Shown one piece after another: positions 17,650-27,325 of a stretch of DNA of 64,000 nt. Source of the DNA: Janthinobacterium sp051380875. Its GTDB lineage: Bacteria; Pseudomonadota; Gammaproteobacteria; Burkholderiales; Burkholderiaceae_D. Where the stretch lies: contig NZ_JBNYXW010000007.1 of NCBI RefSeq assembly GCF_051380875.1, positions 1 to 64,000 of the forward strand, in the 5' to 3' direction. How positions within the stretch are numbered: position 1 is the stretch's first letter; each line of letters starts with the position of its first letter. The notes under the pieces were generated by a model. That model searched no databases. It was not told the DNA's origin and saw only the letters and a list, made by a program, of their open reading frames with translations. The position numbers were made by a program, and so were the translations under genes.

Positions 17650-18702
17650 ATGTCCACACTCGATCACACCCCAACTTCCATCACCATCACCCGTCCTGAC
17701 GACTGGCATTTGCACCTGCGCGATGGCGCCGTCATGGCCAGCGTGCTGCCGCACAGCGCGCGCCAGTTCGGCCGCGCCATCGTCATGCCGAATCTGAAAC
17801 CGCCCGTCACCACCACGGCCGATGCTGCCGCTTACCGCGAACGCATCCTGGCCGCCGTGCCGGAAGGCGTGAACTTTGATCCGCTGATGGTGCTGTACCT
17901 GACGAACAACACCTTGCCCGATGAAATCCGCCGCGCCCAGGACAGCGGCATCGTGCAAGCCGTGAAACTGTATCCGGCCGGCGCCACCACCAATTCCGAT
18001 CTGGGCGTGACGGACCTGAAAAACTGCTACAAGGTGCTCGAAGTGATGCAGGAAGTGGGCATGCCCTTCCTCGTGCACGGCGAAGTGACGGACCCGGAAA
18101 TCGATATTTTCGACCGCGAAGCCGTCTTCATCGAACGCGTGATGCGCCCGCTGCGCAGCGCCTTCCCGGCCCTCGCCGTGGTGTTCGAGCACATCACCAC
18201 CAAGGACGCGGCGCAATACGTGGCCGAAGCGGAAGGGCCGATCGCCGCCACTATCACGGCGCATCATCTGCTGTACAACCGCAACGAGATCTTCAAGGGC
18301 GGCATCCGTCCCCATTACTACTGCCTGCCCATCCTCAAGCGCGAGGAACACCGCCTGGCGCTGATGACGGCCGCCGTCAGCGGCGACGAGCGTTTCTTTC
18401 TCGGCACCGACTCGGCGCCGCACGCGCAAGGCGCCAAGGAAATGGCATGCGGCTGCGCCGGCTGCTACACGGCCCTGCATGCGATGGAAATGTATGCCGA
18501 AGCATTCGAGCGCGCCGGCGCGCTCGATAAACTGGAGGCGTTTGCCAGCTTCCACGGCCCGGCCTTCTACGGCGTGCCACGCAACACGGATACCATTACC
18601 TTGAAGCGCGAAAGCTGGACCATGCCAGCCTCGCTGCCGCTGGGCGACAGCCATGTCATCCCGCTCAATGCCGGCGAGCAAATCAACTGGAAAATGGTGT
18701 AA
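17650..18702 (+). CDS. pyrC: Dihydroorotase (class II, homodimeric)
   Basis: 350 aa. It catalyses the reversible cyclisation of carbamoyl-aspartate to dihydroorotate in de novo pyrimidine synthesis. Zinc ligands are H20 and H22 in DWHLHLRDG, and the carbamylated lysine is K106 in VKLYPAGATTNS. Further metal and substrate residues fall in the EHITTKDAA and GTDSAPH segments. The length matches the E. coli type. It appears to head a run of six same-strand genes with gaps of 21 bp or less or small overlaps, though the others have no obvious pyrimidine role. Confidence 0.95.
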   Translation: MSTLDHTPTSITITRPDDWHLHLRDGAVMASVLPHSARQFGRAIVMPNLKPPVTTTADAAAYRERILAAVPEGVNFDPLMVLYLTNNTLPDEIRRAQDSGIVQAVKLYPAGATTNSDLGVTDLKNCYKVLEVMQEVGMPFLVHGEVTDPEIDIFDREAVFIERVMRPLRSAFPALAVVFEHITTKDAAQYVAEAEGPIAATITAHHLLYNRNEIFKGGIRPHYYCLPILKREEHRLALMTAAVSGDERFFLGTDSAPHAQGAKEMACGCAGCYTALHAMEMYAEAFERAGALDKLEAFASFHGPAFYGVPRNTDTITLKRESWTMPASLPLGDSHVIPLNAGEQINWKMV

Positions 18703-18709
18703 TCATTCC

Positions 18710-19525
18710 ATGCTGCCATCGATAGACTGGACCCGTCCCTGGTATGCCACGGTGCTGCCGGCCCGACGGCAGCTGGACCTGCAGCGCGACACGGTGGTCC
18801 AGGCGCTCAACGGGCAGGCGCGGGCGCTGGACTTGCGTAATCCGTCCGGTTTGCCGCTGGCCTTCGTGCCGCAAAGCGATTTGCCCGAAGGTGTGGCCTA
18901 CGAAGAGTTCATCGGCGCCACGGGCGGCGTGCCCACGCGCGATAATCTGCACGATTTTTTCAATGCGCTGGTGTGGCTGACTTTCCCCCGTATCAAGCGG
19001 CAGTTGAATGCGTTGCAGGCGGCGCAGATCGCCCTGTCCGGCGTGGGTAAATCGCGCGGCCCGGCGCGCGACGGCGCCACGATTTTTGATGAAAATTCAG
19101 CCTTGCTGGTGCTGCGCGACAGCGATGCCGGGCGTGCGCTGGAAGAGGCGTTGCGCGGGCATGACTGGCGCAGCGCCTTCATCGTCCAGCGCGACAAATT
19201 TGGCGTCGGCGGAGATGCCGATGTCTGGCTGTTTGGCCACGCACTGATGGAAAAACTGGTGGCACCCTACAAAGCCATCACGGCGCACACGCGCGTGATC
19301 TTCGCCAGCGATGCCTATTTCGCGCTGGACGATGCGGCGCGGCGCGCCTGGCTCGACGAACGGGTAGCGCAAGACCTGGCAGAGCAAGGCTTGAGCACGG
19401 CCGATTTTACGCCACTGCCCGTACTGGGCTTGCCCGGCTGGTGCGAAGGCCAGGACGACGATTTTTACAATGACGCGGCGGTGTTTCGGCCGAAACGAAG
19501 AGCACCCGCAGAAAGAGACCATTAG
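18710..19525 (+). CDS. DUF3025 domain-containing protein
   Basis: 271 aa. It matches, by its PWY start, the LRNPSGLPLAFVPQ segment, the GGVPTRDNLHDFFNALVW block and the WC near the C-terminus, the uncharacterised DUF3025 family found in beta- and gammaproteobacteria. No signal peptide or membrane segment is seen, so it is cytoplasmic. It starts 7 bp after pyrC and stops one base before the next gene's start, which implies co-expression. The function is unknown; I make no claim beyond family. Confidence 0.78.
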   Translation: MLPSIDWTRPWYATVLPARRQLDLQRDTVVQALNGQARALDLRNPSGLPLAFVPQSDLPEGVAYEEFIGATGGVPTRDNLHDFFNALVWLTFPRIKRQLNALQAAQIALSGVGKSRGPARDGATIFDENSALLVLRDSDAGRALEEALRGHDWRSAFIVQRDKFGVGGDADVWLFGHALMEKLVAPYKAITAHTRVIFASDAYFALDDAARRAWLDERVAQDLAEQGLSTADFTPLPVLGLPGWCEGQDDDFYNDAAVFRPKRRAPAERDH

Positions 19526-19526
19526 C

Positions 19527-20528
19527 ATGGAAAACATCATCCGCTGGGGCATCCTTGGTACCGGAAAAATCGCCCGCGCGATGGCCAATGGCTTGCGCGA
19601 TGCGCCCGGTGCGCAATTGGTGGCGGTGGCCTCGCGCAGCAGCGCCGGCGCGCACGATTTCGGCGCCGAATTCGGCATCGAACGTTGCCATGGCTCGTAT
19701 CAGGCGCTGGCCGACGACGCCGGCGTGGACGTCATCTACATCGCCACGCCGCACACCCTGCATGCGGAAAATGCCCTGATGTGCCTGGCCGCCGGCAAGC
19801 ATGTCGTCTGCGAAAAGCCGTTCACCATGAACGCGCGCGAAGCGCAGGCCGTGGTCGATCTGGCGTACGAAAAAAAGTTGTTCCTGATGGAAGCCATGTG
19901 GAGCCGTTTCCTGCCAGCCGTGCAGGAAGCCAGGCGCATCATCGCCAGCGGCGAGATCGGCGTGCTGCAGCAGGTGCAAGCCGATATCGGCTTTGTCGCC
20001 GATTTTCCGCCCGAACACCGCATGTTCAATCCCGAACTCGGTGGCGGCGCGCTGCTCGATGTCGGTATTTATCCGCTATCGATGGCGGCCTTCTTCCTCG
20101 GCCCCGTGTCGCAGGCTCAGGCGCTGGCAGAGATGGGCGCCACCGGCGTCGATGAGCAGGTGGTGTTCTCGCTGCTGCACGCGGGCGGCGGCACTTCGTC
20201 CTGCGCCTGCAGCCTGCGCGCGCTGACACCTACCGAAATGACCATTTCGGGCAGCCTTGGCCGCATCCGCCTGCCCAACCGTTTTTATAAACCGGAGTAC
20301 CTGGTGGTCGAGCCGATGGATGGCGAGCGCCGCGTGATCGCCGTGCCGCACCTGGGCAACGGCTACGCGCACGAGGCGATCGAAGCGATGCGCTGCATCC
20401 GCGCCGGTTTGCTGGAAAGCCCTGTCATGCCGCACGCGGAAAGCGTGGCGCTGATGCACAACCTTGACACCATGCGCGGGCAGATCGGTCTGGTTTACAG
20501 TGCCGATGACGGCGCCGACCACGCATAA
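19527..20528 (+). CDS. Gfo/Idh/MocA family oxidoreductase
   Basis: 333 aa, a cytoplasmic NAD(P)-dependent dehydrogenase. The Rossmann motif GILGTGKIA is near residues 8-16 and the family's CEKPFTMNAREA motif (catalytic EKP) is near residue 94. A C-terminal beta-sheet substrate domain begins around the HRMFNPELGGGALLDVGIYP block. Relatives act on sugars, inositols or dihydrodiols, and the substrate here is unknown. The start lies one base after the DUF3025 stop, and the next gene follows 13 bp after the stop. Confidence 0.85.
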   Translation: MENIIRWGILGTGKIARAMANGLRDAPGAQLVAVASRSSAGAHDFGAEFGIERCHGSYQALADDAGVDVIYIATPHTLHAENALMCLAAGKHVVCEKPFTMNAREAQAVVDLAYEKKLFLMEAMWSRFLPAVQEARRIIASGEIGVLQQVQADIGFVADFPPEHRMFNPELGGGALLDVGIYPLSMAAFFLGPVSQAQALAEMGATGVDEQVVFSLLHAGGGTSSCACSLRALTPTEMTISGSLGRIRLPNRFYKPEYLVVEPMDGERRVIAVPHLGNGYAHEAIEAMRCIRAGLLESPVMPHAESVALMHNLDTMRGQIGLVYSADDGADHA

Positions 20529-20541
20529 TCAGGAACCATCC

Positions 20542-21756
20542 ATGACCACGCATTCTTCCCGTCCCAGCCTGAAAACCGTCCTGATTGCCAGCGGCGTCGT
20601 GCTGACCCTGGCGATGGGCGTGCGCCATGGCCTGGGTTTCTGGATGCAGCCGATTTCGCAAGCCAATGGCTGGACACGCGAAACGTATTCGCTGGCGCTG
20701 GCCATGCAAAACCTGATGTGGGGCGTCTTCGGTCCCTTCGCCGGCATGGCCGCCGACCGTTTCGGCACCATGCGCGTCGTCATCATTGGCGCCATCAGCT
20801 ATATGGCGGGCCTGGTGTGGATGGCGCTCGTGACGCATTCGACCCTGTTCATCGCCGGCTCTGGCGTCTTCATCGGCCTGGCGATGGCCTGCACGGCCTT
20901 TGGCGCCATCAGCGGCATCATCGGCCGCAGCGCGCCGCCCGAGCAGCGCTCATGGGCCTTCGGTATTTCCTCGGCGGCCGGTTCGTTCGGCCAGTTCCTG
21001 ATGATGCCGGTCGAGCAGCAGCTTATTTCCGCCGTGGGCTGGCAAAACGCCTTTTATGTGCTGGCCGCGCTGGTGTTGCTGGCGATGATACCGATGGCGT
21101 TTTATTTGCGCGAACCGCCTGTGACGCACGCCAGCGGCCCGCAGCAAAGCATCGGCGCCGCGTTCAGCGAGGCAGTCGGCAACCGCTCGTTCTGGCTGCT
21201 GCTGGCAGGGTATTTTGTCTGCGGCTTCCAGCTGATCTTCATCGGCGTGCATTTGCCGGCCTACCTGAAGGACCAAGGCCTGATGAATCCGAACATCGCC
21301 GTCACGGCGCTGGCGCTGATCGGACTGTTCAACATCATCGGCTCCTACTATGCGGGCAAGCTGGGTGGAAAAATCGCCAAACGCTATCTGCTGTCGGCCA
21401 TTTACGTGGCCCGCGCGGTGGTCATTACGCTATTCCTGCTGGCGCCATTGTCGGCGTGGTCGGTGTACCTGTTCGCCGCTGGCATGGGCGTACTGTGGCT
21501 GTCGACCGTGCCGCTGACGAACGGTATCATCGCCGGCATCTTCGGCGTGAAGCACTTGTCGATGCTGGCCGGGATGGTGTTCTTCTCGCACCAGGTGGGC
21601 AGTTTTCTCGGCGCGTGGCTGGGCGGCTATCTGTACGAGCACCAGGGAACGTACCACGCCGTATGGCTGATTACCATCGTCCTGGGCCTGCTGGCCGCGC
21701 TGATCAACCTGCCCATCGACGAGCGCGCGGTCAAGCGTGCGGCGGTGGCTGCGTAA
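20542..21756 (+). CDS. Major facilitator superfamily transporter
   Basis: 404 aa with about 12 hydrophobic helices. The GMAADRFGTMR loop after helix 2-3 is the MFS A-type motif, and its layout resembles the monocarboxylate/oxalate-formate antiporter group (GFWMQPISQANGW at the first periplasmic loop). It is an inner-membrane secondary transporter with unknown substrate. ATG 20542 lies 13 bp after the oxidoreductase stop, so the transporter may feed substrate to it. Its stop overlaps the start of the 41-aa ORF by one base. Confidence 0.85.
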   Translation: MTTHSSRPSLKTVLIASGVVLTLAMGVRHGLGFWMQPISQANGWTRETYSLALAMQNLMWGVFGPFAGMAADRFGTMRVVIIGAISYMAGLVWMALVTHSTLFIAGSGVFIGLAMACTAFGAISGIIGRSAPPEQRSWAFGISSAAGSFGQFLMMPVEQQLISAVGWQNAFYVLAALVLLAMIPMAFYLREPPVTHASGPQQSIGAAFSEAVGNRSFWLLLAGYFVCGFQLIFIGVHLPAYLKDQGLMNPNIAVTALALIGLFNIIGSYYAGKLGGKIAKRYLLSAIYVARAVVITLFLLAPLSAWSVYLFAAGMGVLWLSTVPLTNGIIAGIFGVKHLSMLAGMVFFSHQVGSFLGAWLGGYLYEHQGTYHAVWLITIVLGLLAALINLPIDERAVKRAAVAA

Positions 21757-21881
21757 TGGATTCCTGGCGCACCTGGCTATGGCGCTTGGCTTGCGCCGCG
21801 TTGCTGGCCATCGTCTTCACGGCGTATCTGCGGCCTGACTTCATGCTGGACCTGGCAAACCGTTTCTGGATGTGCATGTAG
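21756..21881 (+). CDS. Small single-pass membrane protein, 41 aa, uncharacterised
   Basis: The start ATG shares its A with the TAA stop of the MFS gene (TAATG junction), so translation is very likely coupled. The product begins MDSWRTWLWRLACAALLAI and has one hydrophobic helix at about residues 8-23, an aromatic/basic N-terminus and a short polar tail ending WMCM. The positive N-terminal side suggests an N-in orientation. No family is recognised. It could be a small accessory subunit of the transporter, which is inferred from coupling only. Confidence 0.55.
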   Translation: MDSWRTWLWRLACAALLAIVFTAYLRPDFMLDLANRFWMCM

Positions 21882-21887
21882 GTCAAT

Positions 21888-24800
21888 TTGAGGATAGCTG
21901 ATTTGATTTCCCCTTTTATTGCGGCCGATGTTGCCGCCAGTTTTGATGCGGGCACCTTGAATCGCGGCCGTGATTATGCGCGCCGCGGCAAGGTGCTGGC
22001 CGTCACGGTCGATGGCGATGAGATCAAAGGCAAGGTTAGCGGGAGCGGCAGTCAAAGCTACCGGCAATCGGTGCGGATCAAGCCAGGCCCGCGCGGCGTG
22101 CATTTCGACGGCGATTGCAGCTGTCCCATGGATTACAACTGCAAGCATGTGGTGGCGGTCTTGCTGCACCATTTGGAGCTGACGCCGGAACAGCCCGCTG
22201 CCGTACCTGAGGATGGGCTGTCGCCGTCGCTGTTTTTCTGGCTGCGCGGCTTGGCGCAGGCCGTTGCGCCAAAGCCTGTAGTCAAGCGTGCCGGCGCTAC
22301 GGCGCAAGCCATGTATCGCCTGGTGTATGTGCTGATGCCAAACTCTTCCGGGCGGTTGGAGCTGTTGCTGTGCCGCGCACGGTTGCGCGCCGGCGGCGCC
22401 ATTGCATCCGTCTCCGTGCTGGCCAATCTCTACGATATTCGTCATCACCCGCCGGCGTATGTGACGGCGGCTGATCGCTATTCTGCGCATCTGTTTTTCC
22501 TGCTGCGCGGAGGCTCCGAGTTTTCCACCGCCGTTGCCGATGTGCGCGGTGCCATCGGCGCCGAGCTGTTGCAGGACCTGATGCAAGGGCAGCGGCTGTT
22601 CCGCGCCGCCACGCGCGATGCGCTGAAGGCTGGCCAGCTGACCCCGATGCAGGCGACTGGTGCGCGCCATGCGCGCCTGGCCTGGGCCGTACAAGACGAC
22701 GACAGCGTGGTGCTGCGCTGGGAGCTTGACGACGGCGCGCCGCTGGAACATGTACTGGCGACGGAGCCGGCGATGTTTGTTCAGGCCGGAGAAATCGGGC
22801 CGCTGAACCTGCCCGAAGGCTTGGCTGGCCTGGCGCCGAACGAACTGAGCGCGCTGGTGGCCAGCGCGCCGCGCGTCGCCGGAAAACAGCGTGCCGTACT
22901 GGCGCGCGAACTGATGGCGCAAGGGCTGGAACGGTTCGTTGCGCCGCCGCCAGCGCCGCGCAAGATTGTCAGGCGCGATCTCGCGGCGCGTCCTTTCCTG
23001 CTGTTGGCTGGCATCGATAGCGACACCGCCAGCGCGCCACCGCACGACTTCGCACTGCTGGCGTTTGATTATGACGGCATGCGCGCTTCGGCCGATGCGG
23101 CGCAAAAGCTGCAGCGGCATACTGCCAACGGCAACGAGACGATCAAGCGCGATATGGATGCTGAAAAGGCTGCCATGAGCAGCCTGCATGCGCGCGGTTT
23201 TGTCGCCCCTGATGCCAGCATATCGGCGCTGCAGTCGGTGGCAGGCATCCTGCAAATGCCGAGCCAGGCCGCCTGGCTCGATTTTGCCGCGCACGGCGTG
23301 CCTGCCTTGCGCCAGCAGGGCTGGCTGATCGAATATGGTCCCGGTTACCGCTACGATCTGGCATCGATTGACGATTGGTATGCCGATGTGGCGGAAGACG
23401 GCGAGGGTGGCAGCGCCTGGTTCGAACTGGAACTGGGTATCGTCATCAACGGGCAGCGCGTGCCCTTGCTGCCGGTGCTGCTGCAATGGATACGCGAGGC
23501 GCCGGATCACTTCGATCCGGCCGTGCTGGCCCTGCACGACGATGCCGAACACCTGATTGCCAGTCTGCCAGGCGGCATCAAGGTGGCCTTGCCGTGGAGC
23601 CGTATCAAACCCATCCTGCATACCCTGGGCGAGCTGTACTTCAAGGAGCGTATCGGCGAGGGGTTGCGCCTGCCTGTGCTCGATGCGGCGCGCCTGGCCG
23701 AACTGGAAGCGAGTGCGAAAATGCGCTGGACCGGAGGCGAGCGGCTGCGTCAACTGGGCGCCAGACTGCGCGGTTTCGACGGCATTGTCCAAGTGGCTGC
23801 GCCGGCCGGCCTGCAAGCAAATTTGCGCCCCTACCAGGCAGAAGGGTTGGCCTGGATGCAGTTCCTGCGCGAGTACAATTTCGCCGGCATCCTGGCCGAT
23901 GACATGGGACTGGGGAAAACCATCCAGACCCTGTCTCACATCTTGCTGGAAAAAGAGGCGGGGCGTTTGACGACGCCGGCGCTGGTGGTCGCGCCGACCA
24001 GCCTGATGGGCAACTGGCAGGCCGAGGCGGCGCGCTTTGCGCCAGGCTTGCGGGTGCTGCTGCTGCACGGGCCGCAGCGGGCGCAGCATTTCGAGCAGAT
24101 GGGCCAGTACGACCTGGTGCTGACCACGTATGCGCTGCTGCCGCGCGACGAAGAAATCTTGCGCGGCCAGCGCTTTCATTTGCTGATCCTGGATGAATCG
24201 CAATACATCAAAAATAACCGCTCGAAGGCTGCGCAAACGGCCTGCTTGCTGCAGGCGACGCATCGCTTGTGCCTGACCGGCACGCCGCTGCAAAATCACC
24301 TGGGTGAGTTGTGGGCACAATTCCATTTCCTGATGCCGGGTTTGCTGGGCGAGGAAAAGGCCTTCAATGCGGAGTTCCGCAAACCGATAGAAAAGCTCGG
24401 TGATGGCGAGCGCAATGCTTTCCTGATTCGCCGCACCATGCCCTTCTTGCTGCGCCGTACCAAGGACAAGGTAGCCAAGGAGTTGCCGGCCAAGACAGAG
24501 ATGGTGCGCGAAGTCGAACTGGCCGGCGCGCAGCGCGATCTGTACGAGACGGTGCGCCTGGCGATGGATAAAAAGGTACGTGCAGCGATCACCGCGAAAG
24601 GCCTGGCACGCAGCCAGATCGTGATTCTTGAAGCCTTGCTCAAGTTGCGCCAGGTGTGTTGTGATCCACGCCTGGTGGCGGGCGCCGACAAGAAAGGCAG
24701 CGCGCCATCGGCCAAGCTGCTTGCGTTGATGGAGATGCTGGAAGCCTTGCGGGACGAAGACCGGAAAGTGCTGGTGTTCTCGCAATTTACCAGCATGCTG

Positions 24801-25217
24801 GCGCTGATCGAAGAGCAGTTGCGCGCGCGCGGCATCGTCTACGCCTTGCTGACGGGCGAGACCAAGGATCGCAGCGCTCAGGTCGCTGCCTTCCAGCAGG
24901 GCAAGGTGCCGATCTTCTTGATCAGCTTGAAGGCGGGCGGGGTTGGCCTGAATCTGACCGCTGCCGATACCGTGATCCACTACGATCCGTGGTGGAATCC
25001 AGCGGTTGAAAATCAGGCCACTGACCGCGCCTGGCGCATAGGCCAGGACAAGCCGGTGTTTGTCTATAAATTGATCGCCAAAGGCACGCTGGAAGAAAAA
25101 ATCCAGGAGATGCAGCGGCGTAAAGCCGAACTGGCCAACGCGGTGCTGGACCAGGGTTCGGTGCAAGCGCTGGCGATCACGCACGACGATTTGCAGGCTA
25201 TTTTCGCCCCGCTGTAA
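21888..25217 (+). CDS. SNF2/HepA-type helicase with N-terminal SWIM zinc finger
   Basis: 1109 aa. A SWIM zinc finger CxCx(n)CxH is at C77, C79, C85, H87. A long central region follows, then an SF2 Swi2/Snf2 ATPase: Walker A DDMGLGKT near residue 670, motif II LDESQ (DESx box) near 767, and the C-terminal helicase lobe with VFSQFTSML, SLKAGGVGLNLT and ATDRAWRIGQ. Such proteins are DNA-dependent translocases that remodel protein-nucleic acid complexes. Two TTG starts are possible: 21888 (with TAGG upstream), or 21903 (with TGAGGA 8 nt upstream), which removes five residues. It is last of the pyrC gene run and converges on recG with a 5-bp gap. Confidence 0.9.
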   Translation: MRIADLISPFIAADVAASFDAGTLNRGRDYARRGKVLAVTVDGDEIKGKVSGSGSQSYRQSVRIKPGPRGVHFDGDCSCPMDYNCKHVVAVLLHHLELTPEQPAAVPEDGLSPSLFFWLRGLAQAVAPKPVVKRAGATAQAMYRLVYVLMPNSSGRLELLLCRARLRAGGAIASVSVLANLYDIRHHPPAYVTAADRYSAHLFFLLRGGSEFSTAVADVRGAIGAELLQDLMQGQRLFRAATRDALKAGQLTPMQATGARHARLAWAVQDDDSVVLRWELDDGAPLEHVLATEPAMFVQAGEIGPLNLPEGLAGLAPNELSALVASAPRVAGKQRAVLARELMAQGLERFVAPPPAPRKIVRRDLAARPFLLLAGIDSDTASAPPHDFALLAFDYDGMRASADAAQKLQRHTANGNETIKRDMDAEKAAMSSLHARGFVAPDASISALQSVAGILQMPSQAAWLDFAAHGVPALRQQGWLIEYGPGYRYDLASIDDWYADVAEDGEGGSAWFELELGIVINGQRVPLLPVLLQWIREAPDHFDPAVLALHDDAEHLIASLPGGIKVALPWSRIKPILHTLGELYFKERIGEGLRLPVLDAARLAELEASAKMRWTGGERLRQLGARLRGFDGIVQVAAPAGLQANLRPYQAEGLAWMQFLREYNFAGILADDMGLGKTIQTLSHILLEKEAGRLTTPALVVAPTSLMGNWQAEAARFAPGLRVLLLHGPQRAQHFEQMGQYDLVLTTYALLPRDEEILRGQRFHLLILDESQYIKNNRSKAAQTACLLQATHRLCLTGTPLQNHLGELWAQFHFLMPGLLGEEKAFNAEFRKPIEKLGDGERNAFLIRRTMPFLLRRTKDKVAKELPAKTEMVREVELAGAQRDLYETVRLAMDKKVRAAITAKGLARSQIVILEALLKLRQVCCDPRLVAGADKKGSAPSAKLLALMEMLEALRDEDRKVLVFSQFTSMLALIEEQLRARGIVYALLTGETKDRSAQVAAFQQGKVPIFLISLKAGGVGLNLTAADTVIHYDPWWNPAVENQATDRAWRIGQDKPVFVYKLIAKGTLEEKIQEMQRRKAELANAVLDQGSVQALAITHDDLQAIFAPL

Positions 25218-25222
25218 GGCGT

Positions 25223-27325
25223 TTACACTTTCAAGAACTCTTCTTTTCCACCCAGCCAGCGTGCCAGGTGCGCTTCCACGGTGGCTGCACTTGCCGCCGT
25301 GGTGGCATACAGCAGCTCGTGCGCCAGGTCGCGCGCCTGGTCGACCAGCCATTGGTCCGTTTCCAGGTCGGCGAAGCGCAGCATGGCCTGGCCGGACTGG
25401 CGCGCGCCGAGAAACTCGCCGGGGCCACGGATTTCCAGGTCGCGGCGGGCTATTTCAAAGCCGTCTGTCGTTTCGCGCATGGTCATCAGGCGCTGGCGCG
25501 CCACGCCGCCCAGCGGGCCCTGATACAGCAGCAGGCAGGCGCTGGCCGCCGAACCGCGCCCCACGCGTCCGCGCAACTGGTGCAGCTGCGACAGGCCAAA
25601 GCGCTCGGCATGCTCGATCACCATCAGCGAGGCGTTCGGCACATCGACGCCCACCTCGATGACGGTGGTGGCCACCAGCACGTGGATATGGCCGGCGATG
25701 AAGGCGTCCATCACTTCCTGCTTTTCCGCCGGCTTCAAACGGCCGTGCACCAGACCCACCTGCAGCGCTGGCAGGGCTTCGGCCAGCATCATGCAGGTGT
25801 CGGTCGCCGTCTGCAGCTGCAGCGCTTCCGATTCCTCGATCAGTGGGCAGACCCAGTACACCTGCCGGCCTTCCAGCGCGGCTGCATGCACGCGGGCGAT
25901 GACTTCGTCGCGCCGGTTCTGGTCGATGGCGCGCGTGACGATGGGGCTGCGTCCGGGCGGCAGTTCGTCGATCACCGACACTTCCAGGTCGGCGTAATAG
26001 GTCATGGCCAGGGTGCGCGGGATCGGCGTGGCCGACATCATCAGCTGGTGCGGCACGGCCGCGCTGTCGCCCTTGTTGCGCAGGCTCAGGCGCTGGCCCA
26101 CGCCGAAGCGGTGCTGCTCATCGACGATTACCAGGCCCAGCTTGGCGAACTGCACGTTATCCTGGATCAGCGCATGCGTGCCGATCACCAGCTGCGCTTC
26201 GCCCGATTCGATCAGGGCCAGCGAGGCGGTCTTTTCCTTTTTCTTCAGGCTGCCCGTCAGCCAGGCCACCTTCACGCCCAGCGGCTCCATCCAGGCGGCG
26301 ATCTTGCGAAAGTGCTGCTCTGCCAGAATTTCCGTGGGCGCCATCAGCGCGGCCTGGTAGCCGCTGTCGATGGCCTGCGTGGCCGACAGGGCCGCCACCA
26401 CCGTCTTGCCGCTGCCGACGTCTCCTTGCAGCAGGCGCTGCATCGGATATGGCTGACGCAGGTCAGCGCGGATTTCGTCGAGCACGCGCGCCTGCGCGCC
26501 CGTCAGCTTGAAGGGCAGGGCGGCGCCGAAGGCCTGCGACAAGGCGCCCACGACAGGCAACGATGCAGCGCCTTTCGAGCGGCGCGCACGCTGGGCACGT
26601 TTCAGCGACAGCTGCTGCGCCAGCAGCTCGTCGAACTTCATGCGCACCCAGGCCGGATGCGAGCGGTCCATCAGCGCGCTTTCATCGATGTCCTGCGGCG
26701 GATAGTGCAGCAGGTGCACGGCAGCCTGGAATGGCGACAGCTGCATCTGCAGCAGCAGATGTTCCGGCAACGTGTCGTGCCAGTCGATGCGGCGCATGGC
26801 TTCGGCGATTTCGCGCCGCAAGACGTGCTGCGACAGGCCTTCGCCGGACGGGTACACGGGCGTCAGCGCGGTGGGCAGCGGTGCGCCTTCGTTGACAACC
26901 TTATACGTCGGGTGCACCATTTCAGCGCCGAAAAAGCCGTGTTTGAGTTCGGCCCGGGCGCGCACGCGCGTGCCTTCGGCCAGTTGCTTGACCTGGCTGC
27001 CGTAGAAATTCATGAAACGCAGCAATAAATTGCCCGTTTCATCGGCGATCGTCACCAGCAATTGCTTGCGCGGCTTGAAATTGACTTCACACTTGGTGAC
27101 GACGCCCTCGACTTGCCACGATTCGCCGCCGCGCAGGCAGGCGTCGCGTATGGTGTAGACGCGGGTCTCGTCTTCATAGCGCATCGGCAGGTGCAGCACC
27201 AGATCCATATCCGTGCGCAAGCCCAGTTTGGCCAAGCGGCTTTCCGTACTCACCACTTTTTTGGCGGCTTTCGGCTTCGCGGCGGGCTTGGCTGTGGGAG
27301 GAAGATCGGGCTTTGGATCGGGCAT
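25223..27325 (-). CDS. recG: ATP-dependent DNA helicase RecG
   Basis: 700 aa, the expected size. RecG is a branch-specific helicase that reverses stalled forks and processes recombination intermediates. The N-terminal wedge/OB domain covers roughly residues 60-200. Motor motifs are Walker A GDVGSGKT, motif II VDEQHRFG and a C-terminal QLRGRVGRG block. ATG 27325 is used; a lysine/proline-rich segment precedes the domain start. No good Shine-Dalgarno is seen, and a TTG lies two codons upstream. Divergent from queA with a 429-bp spacer. Confidence 0.95.
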   Translation of the reverse strand: MPDPKPDLPPTAKPAAKPKAAKKVVSTESRLAKLGLRTDMDLVLHLPMRYEDETRVYTIRDACLRGGESWQVEGVVTKCEVNFKPRKQLLVTIADETGNLLLRFMNFYGSQVKQLAEGTRVRARAELKHGFFGAEMVHPTYKVVNEGAPLPTALTPVYPSGEGLSQHVLRREIAEAMRRIDWHDTLPEHLLLQMQLSPFQAAVHLLHYPPQDIDESALMDRSHPAWVRMKFDELLAQQLSLKRAQRARRSKGAASLPVVGALSQAFGAALPFKLTGAQARVLDEIRADLRQPYPMQRLLQGDVGSGKTVVAALSATQAIDSGYQAALMAPTEILAEQHFRKIAAWMEPLGVKVAWLTGSLKKKEKTASLALIESGEAQLVIGTHALIQDNVQFAKLGLVIVDEQHRFGVGQRLSLRNKGDSAAVPHQLMMSATPIPRTLAMTYYADLEVSVIDELPPGRSPIVTRAIDQNRRDEVIARVHAAALEGRQVYWVCPLIEESEALQLQTATDTCMMLAEALPALQVGLVHGRLKPAEKQEVMDAFIAGHIHVLVATTVIEVGVDVPNASLMVIEHAERFGLSQLHQLRGRVGRGSAASACLLLYQGPLGGVARQRLMTMRETTDGFEIARRDLEIRGPGEFLGARQSGQAMLRFADLETDQWLVDQARDLAHELLYATTAASAATVEAHLARWLGGKEEFLKV

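Noticed and set aside
21777..25352. Very long open frame on the minus strand opposite the SNF2 helicase gene
   Set aside because: It is fully antisense to a gene with complete helicase motifs, and its translation is Gln/His/Arg-rich low-complexity sequence typical of mirror frames in GC-rich DNA.
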